This document shows positions 28,927-38,084 of a DNA stretch of 52,543 nt, one piece after another (the first letter of the stretch is position 1; each line of letters starts with the position of its first letter). Source of the DNA: Candidatus Endomicrobium neocapritermitis (GTDB lineage Bacteria > Elusimicrobiota > Endomicrobiia > Endomicrobiales > Endomicrobiaceae); NCBI GenBank assembly GCA_009778325.1, contig WRJZ01000037.1, forward strand, positions 1-52,543. Reading direction: 5' to 3'. Under the pieces are notes generated by a model. That model was not told the DNA's origin and made no database searches. It was given only the letters and a program-made list of their open reading frames with translations. Made by a program: the position numbers and the translations under genes.

Positions 28927-30507
28927 ATGTACAAAATTTTAATGACTTACGACAGCATGGAAGGGCTTGACGCTTTAATCGCGAATAAAGAGTTTAAAAT
29001 TGAAGTTCACAATAAGCCTTCTCCGGAAGAGTTTAAAAAACTTATAAAAGATTATGACGGACTTTTGATACGCTCTGAAGTAAAAGTTACCGCCGAAGTA
29101 ATAGAAGCCGCCGACAAACTTAAATTTATCGGCCGCGCCGGCACGGGAGTGGACAATGTCGATAAAGCGGCAGCCACGCAAAAAGGCATTGTCGTGGCAA
29201 ATGTTCCCGGAGGAAATACTATTTCCGTGGCAGAACATACCATAGGCCTTATTCTTTCAATGGCAAGAAGTCTTCCCGACGCCTGCGCTTCAATGAAAAA
29301 CAAAAAGTGGGAAAAGAAAAAATTTATGGGTAATGAAGTATTCGGAAAGACTTTAGGTCTTATAGGTCTTGGCAGAATCGGCACGGAAACCGCAAAAAGG
29401 CTTTTGTCTTTCGGAATGGAAGTCATTGCGTACGACCCTTTTGCCAACGCCGACATCGCAAAAAGCCACGGCATAAATTTGACGTCGCTTGATGAAGTTT
29501 TTGCCAAATCGGATTATATTTCGCTGCATTCGCCGCTTACCGATGACACCAGAGGCATGATAAATGCCGCAAATATCGCGAAAATGAAAGACGGCGTAAG
29601 AATAGTCAACTGCGCCAGAGGCGCGATTATTAACGATAAAGATTTGGCTGAGGCCGTAAAATCCGGCAAAGTCGCGGGCGCGGCTCTTGACGTTTTTGTC
29701 AAAGAACCGCCTGAAGACTGGAGCCTTATCGAAACTGAAAATATCATAGCCACTCCTCATCTTGCAGCTTCCACTGAAGAAGCGCAGGTTAAAATCGCCG
29801 TTGAAATGAGCGAAGTCATAATAGATTTTTTTACTAAGGGTCTTATAAGAAACGCGGTAAATGTTCCGACTGTTGATTGGGAAACTTACAAGAAGATGAA
29901 GCCTTATATAGATCTATCCGGGAAAATCGGTTCGTTTGCGGGTCAGATTACCGAAGGCGGAATTAAAGACGTAGAAATAAGCTATTCGGGAAATGTCGCG
30001 AATTTCAACGTAAGCCCTCTTACCGTTTCTTTTCTTGCGGGCTTGCTCGGGCACATTTTAGACATAAAAATAAATTCGGTTAACGTTTCTTTGATAGCCA
30101 AAGAAAGAGGAATCAACGTAAAAGAAATTAAACATAATGCCGCGGGCGATTACACCGGTCTTATCAGCGTCAAAATAGTTACGGATAAGACTGAAAGCGC
30201 GGTATCGGCAACGCTTTTCGGAGATAAGAACGCCAGAATAGTAAAAATCGACGGACTGAATGTTGACGTGGCTCCGGAAGGCGGAATGGTCTTGATTGTC
30301 AATGACGATAAACCGGGCGTAGTCGGTAAAGTCGGAGTTTCTTTGGGCGACAACGGCATAAACATAGCGGGAATGAACGTAGGCAGAAAAAATGCCGGCG
30401 GGGAAGCTCTTACGATTATTGAAGTCGACGGCGAAGTTTCAAATGTAGTTGTTGAAAAGCTCGCTAAAATAGCAGGCGTGAAGAAAGCTAAGTATATAGC
30501 GCTTTAA
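28927..30507 (+). CDS. serA: D-3-phosphoglycerate dehydrogenase
   Basis: 526 aa, the long SerA form with an ASB domain and C-terminal ACT domain. The N-terminal substrate region has R-A-G-T-G-V-D-N-V-D; the NAD-binding fold has G-L-I-G-L-G-R-I-G-T-E-T; R in C-A-R-G-A-I-I and His in T-P-H-L-A-A-S-T are catalytic. The ACT domain (last 75 residues) usually gives serine feedback control. It oxidises 3-phosphoglycerate as the first step of serine synthesis. AAGGTGGAA precedes ATG 28927. It is flanked on both sides by GAAGAGTG-type palindromes. Confidence 0.97.
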   Translation: MYKILMTYDSMEGLDALIANKEFKIEVHNKPSPEEFKKLIKDYDGLLIRSEVKVTAEVIEAADKLKFIGRAGTGVDNVDKAAATQKGIVVANVPGGNTISVAEHTIGLILSMARSLPDACASMKNKKWEKKKFMGNEVFGKTLGLIGLGRIGTETAKRLLSFGMEVIAYDPFANADIAKSHGINLTSLDEVFAKSDYISLHSPLTDDTRGMINAANIAKMKDGVRIVNCARGAIINDKDLAEAVKSGKVAGAALDVFVKEPPEDWSLIETENIIATPHLAASTEEAQVKIAVEMSEVIIDFFTKGLIRNAVNVPTVDWETYKKMKPYIDLSGKIGSFAGQITEGGIKDVEISYSGNVANFNVSPLTVSFLAGLLGHILDIKINSVNVSLIAKERGINVKEIKHNAAGDYTGLISVKIVTDKTESAVSATLFGDKNARIVKIDGLNVDVAPEGGMVLIVNDDKPGVVGKVGVSLGDNGINIAGMNVGRKNAGGEALTIIEVDGEVSNVVVEKLAKIAGVKKAKYIAL

Positions 30508-30511
30508 AAAA

Positions 30512-30638
30512 AGAGTGAAGAGTGGAGAGTGAAAAGTGAAGATATCGAGTTTTTGCAAAGCAAAAACATACAATAAGTTTCGGCGAAGCCGAAACACAAT
30601 ATCTCCACTCTCCACTCTCCACTCTTCACTCTGTCGTT
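30512..30638. repeat. Intergenic palindrome with GAAGAGTG-word arms, downstream of serA
   Basis: Arms at 30512-30545 and 30599-30632 flank GTTTTTGC-AAA-GCAAAAAC (30548-30566) and GTTTCGGC-GAA-GCCGAAAC (30577-30595). The boundary TGTCGTT lies at 30632-30638. It has the same orientation and close sequence to the element at 28787-28907. Confidence 0.85.
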
Positions 30639-30653
30639 AAAATAGGATTTTCT

Positions 30654-31307
30654 ATGTCAATTTCAAGTATTGAAGAAATCAAATGTCCGTGCGGGGAAGT
30701 TTTTGAAGCCGAACTTTTGTCGGCCATAAGCGTTTCCGACAATCCTGAACTGAAAGAAGCTTTAATTTCAGGCGAAATTAATATTGTATGCTGTCCGGCT
30801 TGCGGAGATATGTTTCACGCCGAAAGATTTATTCTGTATCATGACAGCGAGAATGAGCTTATTGCTTTTATTTATCCTTTGAGCTTTCAGAACCAGGCAG
30901 CCCAGTGTAAACAAAAAATGCAGCGTGAGTTTAAAGCCGCCGTTGACAATTTTGAAGACAAAAACAAAATAACTTATGAACCTTTGCTTCTTTTCGGAAT
31001 AGAAGAGCTGGTTATTATCCTAAAGGTAGAGCAGGAACTTGAGGATGAAGAAACGGTTTTGAAGTACGCTGCTCCGGAAATAGGTTTAGGTCTTGTAAAA
31101 ATATCTTCATCTTTTGCAAGGAAATTAAGAACTCCTAAAGTTTTTCCTGTCATTAAAGGCGGTAAGAAATTTGATGAGACGTCTTTAAAAGCATTAGAAA
31201 TGCTCATCAATCACAATCCAAATCTTATGCACTATAAAAAACTTTTGGCAAAACTTTCAAAAAACAAAAATTTGATTGAAGAAATAAACGGTAAAATCAA
31301 AAAATAA
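30654..31307 (+). CDS. CpXC-domain protein of unknown function
   Basis: 217 aa. Two C-P-x-C knuckles are visible: C11-P-C13 (strictly C-P-C-G) near the N-terminus and C-C-P-A-C-G-D-M-F-H around residue 45. This is the pattern of the CpXC domain family, thought to bind a metal. The remainder is charged and mostly helical with no membrane segment or signal peptide, so it is likely cytoplasmic. AGGA (30644-30647) precedes ATG 30654. The gene stands alone between serA and the M50 peptidase; its role is not known. Confidence 0.7.
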   Translation: MSISSIEEIKCPCGEVFEAELLSAISVSDNPELKEALISGEINIVCCPACGDMFHAERFILYHDSENELIAFIYPLSFQNQAAQCKQKMQREFKAAVDNFEDKNKITYEPLLLFGIEELVIILKVEQELEDEETVLKYAAPEIGLGLVKISSSFARKLRTPKVFPVIKGGKKFDETSLKALEMLINHNPNLMHYKKLLAKLSKNKNLIEEINGKIKK

Positions 31308-31410
31308 ACGGCTGAAGTAATGATGCGGGGATGCAGAGAGGCAGGGTAACGGCTTTGTATCTTTTTTTAATTTGTAAAAAAGCCTTCAAAAATCAATAAA
31401 AATATCAATA

Positions 31411-31439
31411 TTGACAAAAAAATTCGAAAAATATAGAAT
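31411..31439 (+). promoter_or_regulatory. Promoter before the M50 peptidase gene
   Basis: TTGACA (31411-31416), 17 bp, TAGAAT (31434-31439), 35 bases before the start codon. The surroundings are strongly AT-rich. This likely starts a transcript covering the peptidase, trpS and scpAB. Confidence 0.7.
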
Positions 31440-31474
31440 TATATTTAAATTTCAATTAGATTTAAAGGGCGGAA

Positions 31475-32113
31475 ATGGGAATTTTAATATATATAGTAGT
31501 ATTACTTTTTTCAGTTATTATGCATGAATTTGCCCATGCGTATGTCGCTTACTTAAGAGGCGATGATACCGCTAAGTATGCCGGCAGACTTACCCTCAAT
31601 CCAATACCTCATATAGACCTTTTCGGAAGCATAATTCTGCCTGCAATGTTAATTATTCTTCAGTCTTCTATTCTCTTCGGCTGGGCAAAGCCTGTTCCGA
31701 TAAACGGGGCAAAGTTTAAAAATCCTAAAATAGACGTTCCTCTGGTTTCGGCAGCTGGTCCTATGGCAAATGTACTTATAGCTGTTTTTTCCGGTATAGG
31801 AATCAGAATTATTCACATGATACCGTCTTTTGAGCAGGACTTCGGAGGCGCGATAAGTTCCGTTTTATACATAATGGTTATTGTTAATGTGGTTTTACTG
31901 ATAATAAATCTTGTGCCGGTTCCTCCTTTAGACGGTTCAAAAATTATAACTTTTTTTCTGCCCGTCAATATTGCGATAAAGTATATGAGGCTTAATCCTT
32001 TCGTGGGCATGATGATTTTAATTATTCTTTTATGGTCAGGCGTATTATGGACAATTATCGGACCTTTAATAAATTTTTTGGTGGTTTCGTTAAGCGGCAT
32101 TCCGCTTAGATAG
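31475..32113 (+). CDS. Site-2 protease-like M50 family integral membrane peptidase
   Basis: 212 aa with four to six hydrophobic segments. The zinc motif H-E-F-A-H lies in the first membrane segment (about 18-22), N-P-I-P-H-I-D-L-F-G follows, and the third ligand motif N-L-V-P-V-P-P-L-D-G-S is near residue 150. These are the M50B signatures. No PDZ domain is present, so it belongs to the short group, whose substrates are mostly unknown; RseP-like regulated proteolysis is possible but unsupported by neighbours. ATG 31475 has AAAGGGCGGAA upstream. Confidence 0.93.
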   Translation: MGILIYIVVLLFSVIMHEFAHAYVAYLRGDDTAKYAGRLTLNPIPHIDLFGSIILPAMLIILQSSILFGWAKPVPINGAKFKNPKIDVPLVSAAGPMANVLIAVFSGIGIRIIHMIPSFEQDFGGAISSVLYIMVIVNVVLLIINLVPVPPLDGSKIITFFLPVNIAIKYMRLNPFVGMMILIILLWSGVLWTIIGPLINFLVVSLSGIPLR

Positions 32114-32240
32114 GAAGTTTAGAAGCTTGGCAAAGACGAAAACTGCGGAAGATGGGATGATAAGAAATTGAGCAACGGCAATAACTTAAGAGGCCACAGC
32201 TCCTCTAAGCATCTATACTTCCAAGCTCTCCAAGCTTCTG
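32113..32240. repeat. Imperfect palindrome with GAAGCTT-type words
   Basis: TAGAAGCTTGGCAAAG on the left and CTTCCAAGCTCTCCAAGCTTCT on the right form interrupted arms, with an inner CTTAAGAGG / CCTCTAAG pair and AACGGCA at 32174-32180. It occupies the gap between the peptidase and trpS. The same words occur in the arms embedded in the giant gene at 1444-1880. Confidence 0.5.
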
Positions 32241-32253
32241 ATAAAGGGGAAGA

Positions 32254-33228
32254 ATGAAAAAAAGAGTTTTATCGGGAATGCGTCCGACTGGAAGGCTGCA
32301 TTTGGGGCATTATTTCGGAGCTTTGAAAAACTGGATTGAGCTCCAAAATGAATATGAATGCTATTATATGTCAGCGGACTGGCACGCATTGACTACGGAT
32401 TACGCGGACACTTCTAAAATAAATGAAAACACTTTTGAAATGGTTGCGGACTGGATTACGGCAGGCATAGATCCTGAAAAGAGCGTTATTTTTAAACAGT
32501 CGGCAGTTCCGCAGCACAGCGAGCTTTTTTTGATTTTGTCGATGCTTACTCCGCTTGGCTGGCTTTACAGATGTACGACGTATAAAGAGCAGCTTACGGA
32601 AATAAAAAATAAAGATTTGCATAATATCGGTTTTTTGGGATATCCCGTTTTGCAGGCTGCCGATATTTTGCTTTATCTGGCGGATATAGTTCCCGTAGGG
32701 GAAGATCAGCTTGCGCATCTTGAAATTACCAGAGAAATAACAAGAAGGTTTAATAATTTTTACGGCAATGTTTTAACCGAGCCTCAGGCAAAACTTACAA
32801 AATCCGCGAGAGTGCCCGGCACAGACGCGAGAAAAATGTCTAAATCTTACGGGAATTCGATTTTGCTCGGCGAAGATGATGACGGCATTAAGAAAAAAGT
32901 ACAGGAAATGTATACTGATCCTTTGAAAATAAAGAAAGACGATCCGGGACATCCGGAAGGCTGCGTGGTTTTTGCTTTCCATAAAATATTTAATAAAGAT
33001 TTTGAAAAAAGGGAACAGGAATGCAAAGCCGGCGCAATCGGGTGCGTGGCGTGTAAAAAACAAATAATGGAAATGCTTTCCGTTTTCATGAAACCGCTCG
33101 CCCAAAAAAGGGCGGCGGTAGTACAGGATAGAGCGTATTTGGAAAAAGTGATTAAAGACGGCACTGAACAAGCAAAGACTGCTGCAGCGGCGACTATGGC
33201 GAACGTGAGAAAAGCTCTAAAATTTTAA
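32254..33228 (+). CDS. trpS: Tryptophanyl-tRNA synthetase
   Basis: 324 aa, typical of bacterial TrpRS. The class I motifs are present: H-L-G-H at 16-19 and K-M-S-K-S at 194-198. G-E-D-Q-L-A-H-L-E and A-A-D-I-L-L-Y are also characteristic. A C-x(9)-C-x-x-C cluster (near residues 262-275; C-K-A-G-A-I-G-C-V-A-C) sits after the KMSKS loop. It charges tRNA-Trp in the cytoplasm. GGGGAAG precedes ATG 32254. The stop codon overlaps the boundary heptamer of the following palindrome. Confidence 0.97.
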   Translation: MKKRVLSGMRPTGRLHLGHYFGALKNWIELQNEYECYYMSADWHALTTDYADTSKINENTFEMVADWITAGIDPEKSVIFKQSAVPQHSELFLILSMLTPLGWLYRCTTYKEQLTEIKNKDLHNIGFLGYPVLQAADILLYLADIVPVGEDQLAHLEITREITRRFNNFYGNVLTEPQAKLTKSARVPGTDARKMSKSYGNSILLGEDDDGIKKKVQEMYTDPLKIKKDDPGHPEGCVVFAFHKIFNKDFEKREQECKAGAIGCVACKKQIMEMLSVFMKPLAQKRAAVVQDRAYLEKVIKDGTEQAKTAAAATMANVRKALKF

Positions 33229-33346
33229 CGGCAGAAGCTTAAAAGGCAGAAGGTAAGATGATAGGAAGTTATGAAGATAAGTAAAGACAAAACGAACATT
33301 CTTTCTCTTATCCTCTTATCATCCTGCCCTCTTATCTTCTAAAAAG
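33227..33346. repeat. Imperfect palindrome with GATAAG-type words
   Basis: AACGGCA (33227-33233) overlaps the trpS stop. GGCAGAAGGTAAGATGATAG and following bases (33245-33281) oppose CTTATCCTCTTATCATCCTG (33307 on) and CTCTTATCTTCT (to 33340). The arms are purine-rich on one side and pyrimidine-rich on the other with several indels. Confidence 0.6.
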
Positions 33347-33352
33347 GATTTT

Positions 33353-34210
33353 ATGGTTTACGATATACACACTGATTCTTTTGAAGGTCCGTTAGACCTT
33401 CTTCTGCATCTCATAAAGAAAAACGATTTGGAAATCGGCGAAATTAAAATTGCCGAGATAACGTCAGAGTATCTTGCGTATCTGGATTTAATGAAAGAGC
33501 TCAATATTGACATTGCCGGAGAGTTCCTTGTCATGGCGTCGACTCTGATGCAGATAAAAGCCAGAACACTGCTGCCTTCAGAAAGTGAAAAAGACGGAGA
33601 TGAAGACCCTTTTGACCAGCTCAAAAACAGGCTTTTGGAGTATCAAAAATATAAAGAAGTCGGAAAACTTTTATCTTATAAAATACTTGAAAGTTCGCAG
33701 ATTTATTACAGACCTGCTCCCGTGGTAAATAAGCAGGATTATGTTCTTGACGCTTCGATATTTGATTTGATGAGCAGTTTCAGAGACGCCTTGATCGCGC
33801 TGCCTGAAAGCGTCAAAGAAATTCTGTATAAAGAAATTCCCATTGAAATAAAAATAAGGGAAATTCTTGACGTGCTTGAGGGAAGACAGTACGTTTCTTT
33901 TACCGAGATTTTAAAATTTCAAAAGACAAAAATGGATTTGATAGTCTGTTTTATGGCGGTTCTTGAACTTGTAAAAAGCAAACAAATTGCCGCAAAACAG
34001 TCGGAACTGTTTGAAGACATAAGAATTTACAGAGTATATAATGACGCGGAACCTGAAGTAAAAGACGACACCGAAGAGTTTGAATTTGTACGGGAGCAGC
34101 GCAATGAGACGGAAGTTCCGGCTCCGGATTTGGAACTGAGCGGCGAAAACGAAACGGGGTTATCCGAAGAAATAACAACAGCCCGAGAGGAAAATGATGG
34201 AAATATCTGA
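33353..34210 (+). CDS. scpA: ScpA, kleisin subunit of the SMC-ScpAB condensin complex
   Basis: 285 aa. The N-terminus (E-G-P-L-D-L-L-L-H-L-I) and the A-S-T-L-M-Q-I-K-A-R-T-L-L-P stretch are diagnostic of ScpA. The C-terminal winged-helix region follows, with an extra acidic tail of about 50 residues. It bridges SMC heads in chromosome compaction and segregation. ATG 33353 is preceded by AAAAGGA. It overlaps scpB by 17 bases, the usual coupled arrangement. Confidence 0.95.
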   Translation: MVYDIHTDSFEGPLDLLLHLIKKNDLEIGEIKIAEITSEYLAYLDLMKELNIDIAGEFLVMASTLMQIKARTLLPSESEKDGDEDPFDQLKNRLLEYQKYKEVGKLLSYKILESSQIYYRPAPVVNKQDYVLDASIFDLMSSFRDALIALPESVKEILYKEIPIEIKIREILDVLEGRQYVSFTEILKFQKTKMDLIVCFMAVLELVKSKQIAAKQSELFEDIRIYRVYNDAEPEVKDDTEEFEFVREQRNETEVPAPDLELSGENETGLSEEITTAREENDGNI

Positions 34211-34790
34211 AGTAAAACAAATTTTGGAAGCTCTGCTTTTTGTTTCCGAAAGGCCCCTGAGTCTTAAGGAACTGAAAGACATTATAAAAGAAGATTACGC
34301 GCAAACGGATAATCTTGAAAATATTTTAAATGAACTGAAAACGGAGTATGAAAGCCTGAACAAGCCGTATGAAATCAAATTTGTGGCTGACGGGTGGACG
34401 TTTGCGACCAAGCCGAATTTTTCTCCGTGGATAAAAAAACTTCTCAAAGAGAAAGCAGTTTTGAAACTTTCGCCTTCGGCTTTGGAAACACTTGCGATGG
34501 TTGCGTACAAGCAGCCGGTAACAAGAGCTGAAATCGATGAAATAAGAGGCGTTGAATCTTCGGGAGTTATAGACACTCTTTTGGAAAGAAAGCTTATAAA
34601 AATTGTCGGAAGAAAAGAGGCTCTGGGAAGGCCTTTGCTTTACGGGACAACGCAGGACTTTTTAAAGCATTTCGGTTTGGCTCATCTCAGCGAGCTTCCT
34701 TTGATTGAGGATATGCCGAAAGAAGCCCAGCAGAGTGATAATGTTCCGGAACCGGAACTGCCTTTTGAAGGAAATGAAAAAAACATATAA
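34194..34790 (+). CDS. scpB: ScpB, winged-helix partner of ScpA
   Basis: 198 aa. It has paired winged-helix domains with the signature L-S-P-S-A-L-E-T-L-A-M-V-A-Y-K-Q-P-V-T-R-A-E-I, R-G-V-E-S-S-G-V and G-R-K-E-A-L-G-R-P-L-L-Y. It acts as a dimer on ScpA in the SMC complex. GAGAGGAAA lies before the tandem ATG codons at 34194 and 34197. The stop codon lies inside the left arm of an AT-rich palindrome. Confidence 0.96.
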   Translation: MMEISEVKQILEALLFVSERPLSLKELKDIIKEDYAQTDNLENILNELKTEYESLNKPYEIKFVADGWTFATKPNFSPWIKKLLKEKAVLKLSPSALETLAMVAYKQPVTRAEIDEIRGVESSGVIDTLLERKLIKIVGRKEALGRPLLYGTTQDFLKHFGLAHLSELPLIEDMPKEAQQSDNVPEPELPFEGNEKNI

Positions 34791-34862
34791 AATATAAAAA
34801 GTAAAATATAAATGACAAAAAACAACAAGCAGCTTTTTATATTTTATATATTATATGCCGTT
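34784..34862. repeat. AT-rich palindrome ending in TGCCGTT, over the scpB stop
   Basis: CATATAAAATATAAAAAG and following bases (34784 on) oppose TTTTTATATTTTATATATTA and following bases (to 34857), and the boundary TGCCGTT lies at 34856-34862. It could also serve as a transcription stop for the scpAB transcript. Confidence 0.55.
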
Positions 34863-34872
34863 TAAATAGTTA

Positions 34873-34901
34873 TTGTCGTATTGCGTTTAATAGTATATAA
34901 T
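34873..34901 (+). promoter_or_regulatory. Promoter before the Ser/Thr kinase gene
   Basis: TTGTCG (34873-34878), 17 bp, TATAAT (34896-34901), 45 bases before the start codon. It separates the signalling block from scpAB. Confidence 0.65.
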
Positions 34902-34946
34902 ATTTGAAAATCATTCTTTATATTACTTTAAAAGGTGAAAAAATAA

Positions 34947-37900
34947 ATGAGCGAAAATAAATCACAACAAGGCTTGGATTTAGGTTTATTTATTAACGAC
35001 CAGTACGTGACCGTAAAAAAAATCGGTCAGGGCGGGATGGGCGTCGTATGGCAGGCTTACGATTTCAGCCTGAGAAATTTTATAGCCGTCAAAGAACTCC
35101 TGAGCGAAGTTTCAGAGCCTAAGTTTGTTGAAATGTTTTATAAAGAAGCTCTTATCGCCAAGAATATTATTCATGATAATATTGTCAGAGTCCAGCACTT
35201 TTGGAAAGGCAGCAACGGTTCGTTTTATATTTCTATGGACTTTGTCAGAGGCGTTGACCTTGAAGACCTTATAAAAAGATGTAATGAATTAAAAATAAAA
35301 ATTCCCTGGGAGCTTTCCGTCCTTATATGCATAAGCATGCTCAAAGCGATCGATTACGCGAACAGAGTGGCGAGAGATTCCATAACCGGAAAACCTTACG
35401 GAATAGTATACCGCGATATATCCCCGGGGAACGTTTTAATATCTTTTGACGGAAACGTTAAGCTCAGCGATTTCGGCATAGCCAAAACCGCCGACGAAAT
35501 AAATGAAGGCATAAAGCAGAATGTTGTTACCGGGAAATATCCTTACATGTCTCCCGAACAAATAAAAGGCATTTCGGATATTGACCATCGCGCGGATGTT
35601 TTTTCAATCGGCGTGGTTTTTTATGAAATGCTGACAGGCAAACAGCTGTATTCCGGAGATAATTCCGAAATCAAATCGCAGGTTTTAAATCAAAAATTTG
35701 ATACGGATTTGCTCAGCGGCATTCAGCTTCCTTACGAAATCGGCGAAATTCTCTCTAAGTCTCTTGAAAAAGACAGAGATACAAGATATGAGCGAGCCAT
35801 CGAGATGTATCGCGATTTAAGAAGACTTCTTAAAGGCGTTGAAACCGAAGAGCTTGCCGTTGATTTGGCGTCATTTCTCTCAAGAGTAATGGAAAAAGAG
35901 CTTAAAAATTCGGATGAAACGATAAATCTTGTTAAAGCGCTGGACAGGCAGGAAATAAAAAACAATACGGCGATACCGAGAATCCTTTGCACGGACTTTA
36001 TAGTAGGCGAATCTTCCGACCCTGCGGCTGTTTCTCCGGCGTCCGCGCAGCCGGCTGCTAATGCCGCGCCGCAGACGCCTGCGTCAGGCGCGCCTGAAAC
36101 CGGAAATGTTCCGGCCAGGTCTTTCGCTCCGCCTCAGAATACTTCGGCGCAGCAGCAAAATGCCGCTTTTACGCCTCCTCCGATGCCGGCTCCGCAGCAG
36201 TCTCAGGCGGAAGCAAAAGGCAAAACCGTTTTTGAAGAAGTCGGCGACTGGCTTGTTACAAAATTCAAAGAAATGAAAAGCAGAATAATAAAGATTATTA
36301 TTGCCGTTATTTTGGCAATTCTGCTGTTTTTCGGTTTAGATATTTTTATGCAAATAACGCCGTTCGGCAAAAGTATATATTCATGGCTTTATCCGCCTGA
36401 CGTCATAATTACCACTGTTCCCGCAGGGGCAACCGTAAGCATGAAAACAAAAGAAGGTCAGGTAATTCTTCAAAACGCGAATTCTTCCGCGCCTATACCT
36501 TTAAGAAAAGTACAGCCTCAGACATATATAGTAACCGCTTTGAAAGAAGGTTTCAGGCCAGTGCAAAGAGTTGTCAGCATTGAAGGAAGGACAAGCAGAT
36601 CAAACAGAGACAGAAGCGAAAAAATAGAAATAATGTTTGACTTTATGCTTGAGGTTACTTCCGAGCCTACCGGAGCCGACGTTTATATTGACGGAAATAA
36701 ATTCGGCGTAACTCCCTGCAAGATACAGCTGATGGCAGGCGAACACACTGTAAGACTTGCATTGGCAGGGTTTGAAGATCTGGGCTCAAAAGCGAAAGAA
36801 GACAGAGACGGAAGGTGTAATATAGATTTTTCAAAATCAACCATGGAAGAAATGTTCGCGGGCGTAGATAAACGTTTCTGGCATACAGAACTTAGAAATA
36901 TTGACGGTGAAAATGTTTTCAGCATAAGAGGCCACATGTTTAAGAAGTTCACGTTTACGTCCGTTCCTTCCGGAATGATGGTTCACATCGAGGGAGAAGA
37001 GAAGCCAAGGGGGCATACTCCTTTAACCGTAAACATGAAAGCGGGAAATCACAAAGTAAGAATGCTTGACCCGGAAGCAAGATACGGCGAATCTATTAAC
37101 AACATCTCTGTTACCGCTACTTCGGAATCCGAGCTTAATGTGCACATGAATAAGCGGATTACTTTCAGGGTCAGGGCAAGAGATAATCCTTCGGAATCGT
37201 TTATTGCAAAACTGACAATAAGCGGAAAAGAATTCAGTACTACGAAAAATGTCGGCACCGGCAGCCCCATAACAGTGGCTTTGCCCAGCGGCAAGTATGA
37301 TTTCACGTTTTCGGCCGATGAATTTAAAACTTATACAATGAGAGGCGTTGATATAGCAAACATAAGCAGTGTAACCGCGGAAATGGAATATGCGAAAGTT
37401 CCGCTTAAAATAAAGGTCGTATCGATGAGCGGCGATAATGAAATTCCTTTGGAAAGCGCGTATATATGGCTTGATAATAAACTTGTCGGCAAAACCGATG
37501 CCGAAGGCGCTTGGGCAAAAGATGTTAGCCCCGGCAAGGTTAAAGGTAAAATCGTTGTAAAAGATTATGACGAGCAGGTGTTTGAGGCGAACGTTTCTCC
37601 GTCAAAAGGCGGCACGGTAAAAATTATTATGGTGCCTGTGGTGGTGGTTGAAGATCCGTTGCGTGAAAACATTATTCGCGAAAACACTATTAAGGAATTA
37701 AGAGAAAAATTCAATTCGAAAGAAGTTTCTGCTCTTGCTAAGGTTAAAATTAATGTTAATGATGACAATGTCTTGACAGGATACCTTGAAAAAAATAATT
37801 GGAATGTTCAGAATGCGTATGATGATATAATTAAAAACATACAAAAGAAGGATGATGGACGTCCGACTCTGCCAGAGCCGAAGCCGCCAAAACCGCCGAA

Positions 37901-38018
37901 GCCAGAGCCGAAGCCGGATCTTCAGGTAATAGTTTGTCCGCATTGCGGATATATAAATACTGTTCCGGCGGGAAGAAAATTAAGGTTCTGCGTCAACTGC
38001 GCGAAACCGCTTAAATAA
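34947..38018 (+). CDS. Membrane Ser/Thr protein kinase with PEGA domains and C-terminal zinc ribbon
   Basis: 1,023 aa. The kinase domain (about 20-290) has the Gly loop G-Q-G-G-M-G, Lys in A-V-K-E-L-L, Y-R-D at 155-157 (the usual His of HRD is Tyr; the catalytic D157 is kept), D175-F-G and M-S-P-E-Q. A Pro/Ala/Gln-rich linker leads to one membrane helix (about 445-468). Outside it are PEGA-type modules (T-V-P-A-G-A-T-V, S-E-P-T-G-A-D-V-Y-I-D-G, S-V-P-S-G-M-M-V-H-I-E-G) and other beta modules, then a short helical UBA-like stretch and a C-P-H-C ... C-V-N-C zinc ribbon. It is likely an envelope sensor that phosphorylates cytoplasmic proteins; FHA and PP2C partners lie downstream. AAAAGGTG precedes ATG 34947. 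Confidence 0.93.
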   Translation: MSENKSQQGLDLGLFINDQYVTVKKIGQGGMGVVWQAYDFSLRNFIAVKELLSEVSEPKFVEMFYKEALIAKNIIHDNIVRVQHFWKGSNGSFYISMDFVRGVDLEDLIKRCNELKIKIPWELSVLICISMLKAIDYANRVARDSITGKPYGIVYRDISPGNVLISFDGNVKLSDFGIAKTADEINEGIKQNVVTGKYPYMSPEQIKGISDIDHRADVFSIGVVFYEMLTGKQLYSGDNSEIKSQVLNQKFDTDLLSGIQLPYEIGEILSKSLEKDRDTRYERAIEMYRDLRRLLKGVETEELAVDLASFLSRVMEKELKNSDETINLVKALDRQEIKNNTAIPRILCTDFIVGESSDPAAVSPASAQPAANAAPQTPASGAPETGNVPARSFAPPQNTSAQQQNAAFTPPPMPAPQQSQAEAKGKTVFEEVGDWLVTKFKEMKSRIIKIIIAVILAILLFFGLDIFMQITPFGKSIYSWLYPPDVIITTVPAGATVSMKTKEGQVILQNANSSAPIPLRKVQPQTYIVTALKEGFRPVQRVVSIEGRTSRSNRDRSEKIEIMFDFMLEVTSEPTGADVYIDGNKFGVTPCKIQLMAGEHTVRLALAGFEDLGSKAKEDRDGRCNIDFSKSTMEEMFAGVDKRFWHTELRNIDGENVFSIRGHMFKKFTFTSVPSGMMVHIEGEEKPRGHTPLTVNMKAGNHKVRMLDPEARYGESINNISVTATSESELNVHMNKRITFRVRARDNPSESFIAKLTISGKEFSTTKNVGTGSPITVALPSGKYDFTFSADEFKTYTMRGVDIANISSVTAEMEYAKVPLKIKVVSMSGDNEIPLESAYIWLDNKLVGKTDAEGAWAKDVSPGKVKGKIVVKDYDEQVFEANVSPSKGGTVKIIMVPVVVVEDPLRENIIRENTIKELREKFNSKEVSALAKVKINVNDDNVLTGYLEKNNWNVQNAYDDIIKNIQKKDDGRPTLPEPKPPKPPKPEPKPDLQVIVCPHCGYINTVPAGRKLRFCVNCAKPLK

Positions 38019-38084
38019 CGGCAATTACTAATTACTAATTACGAATCAAAGGCAGCGGCGATATAGTTAGATAAGAGAGGTATC

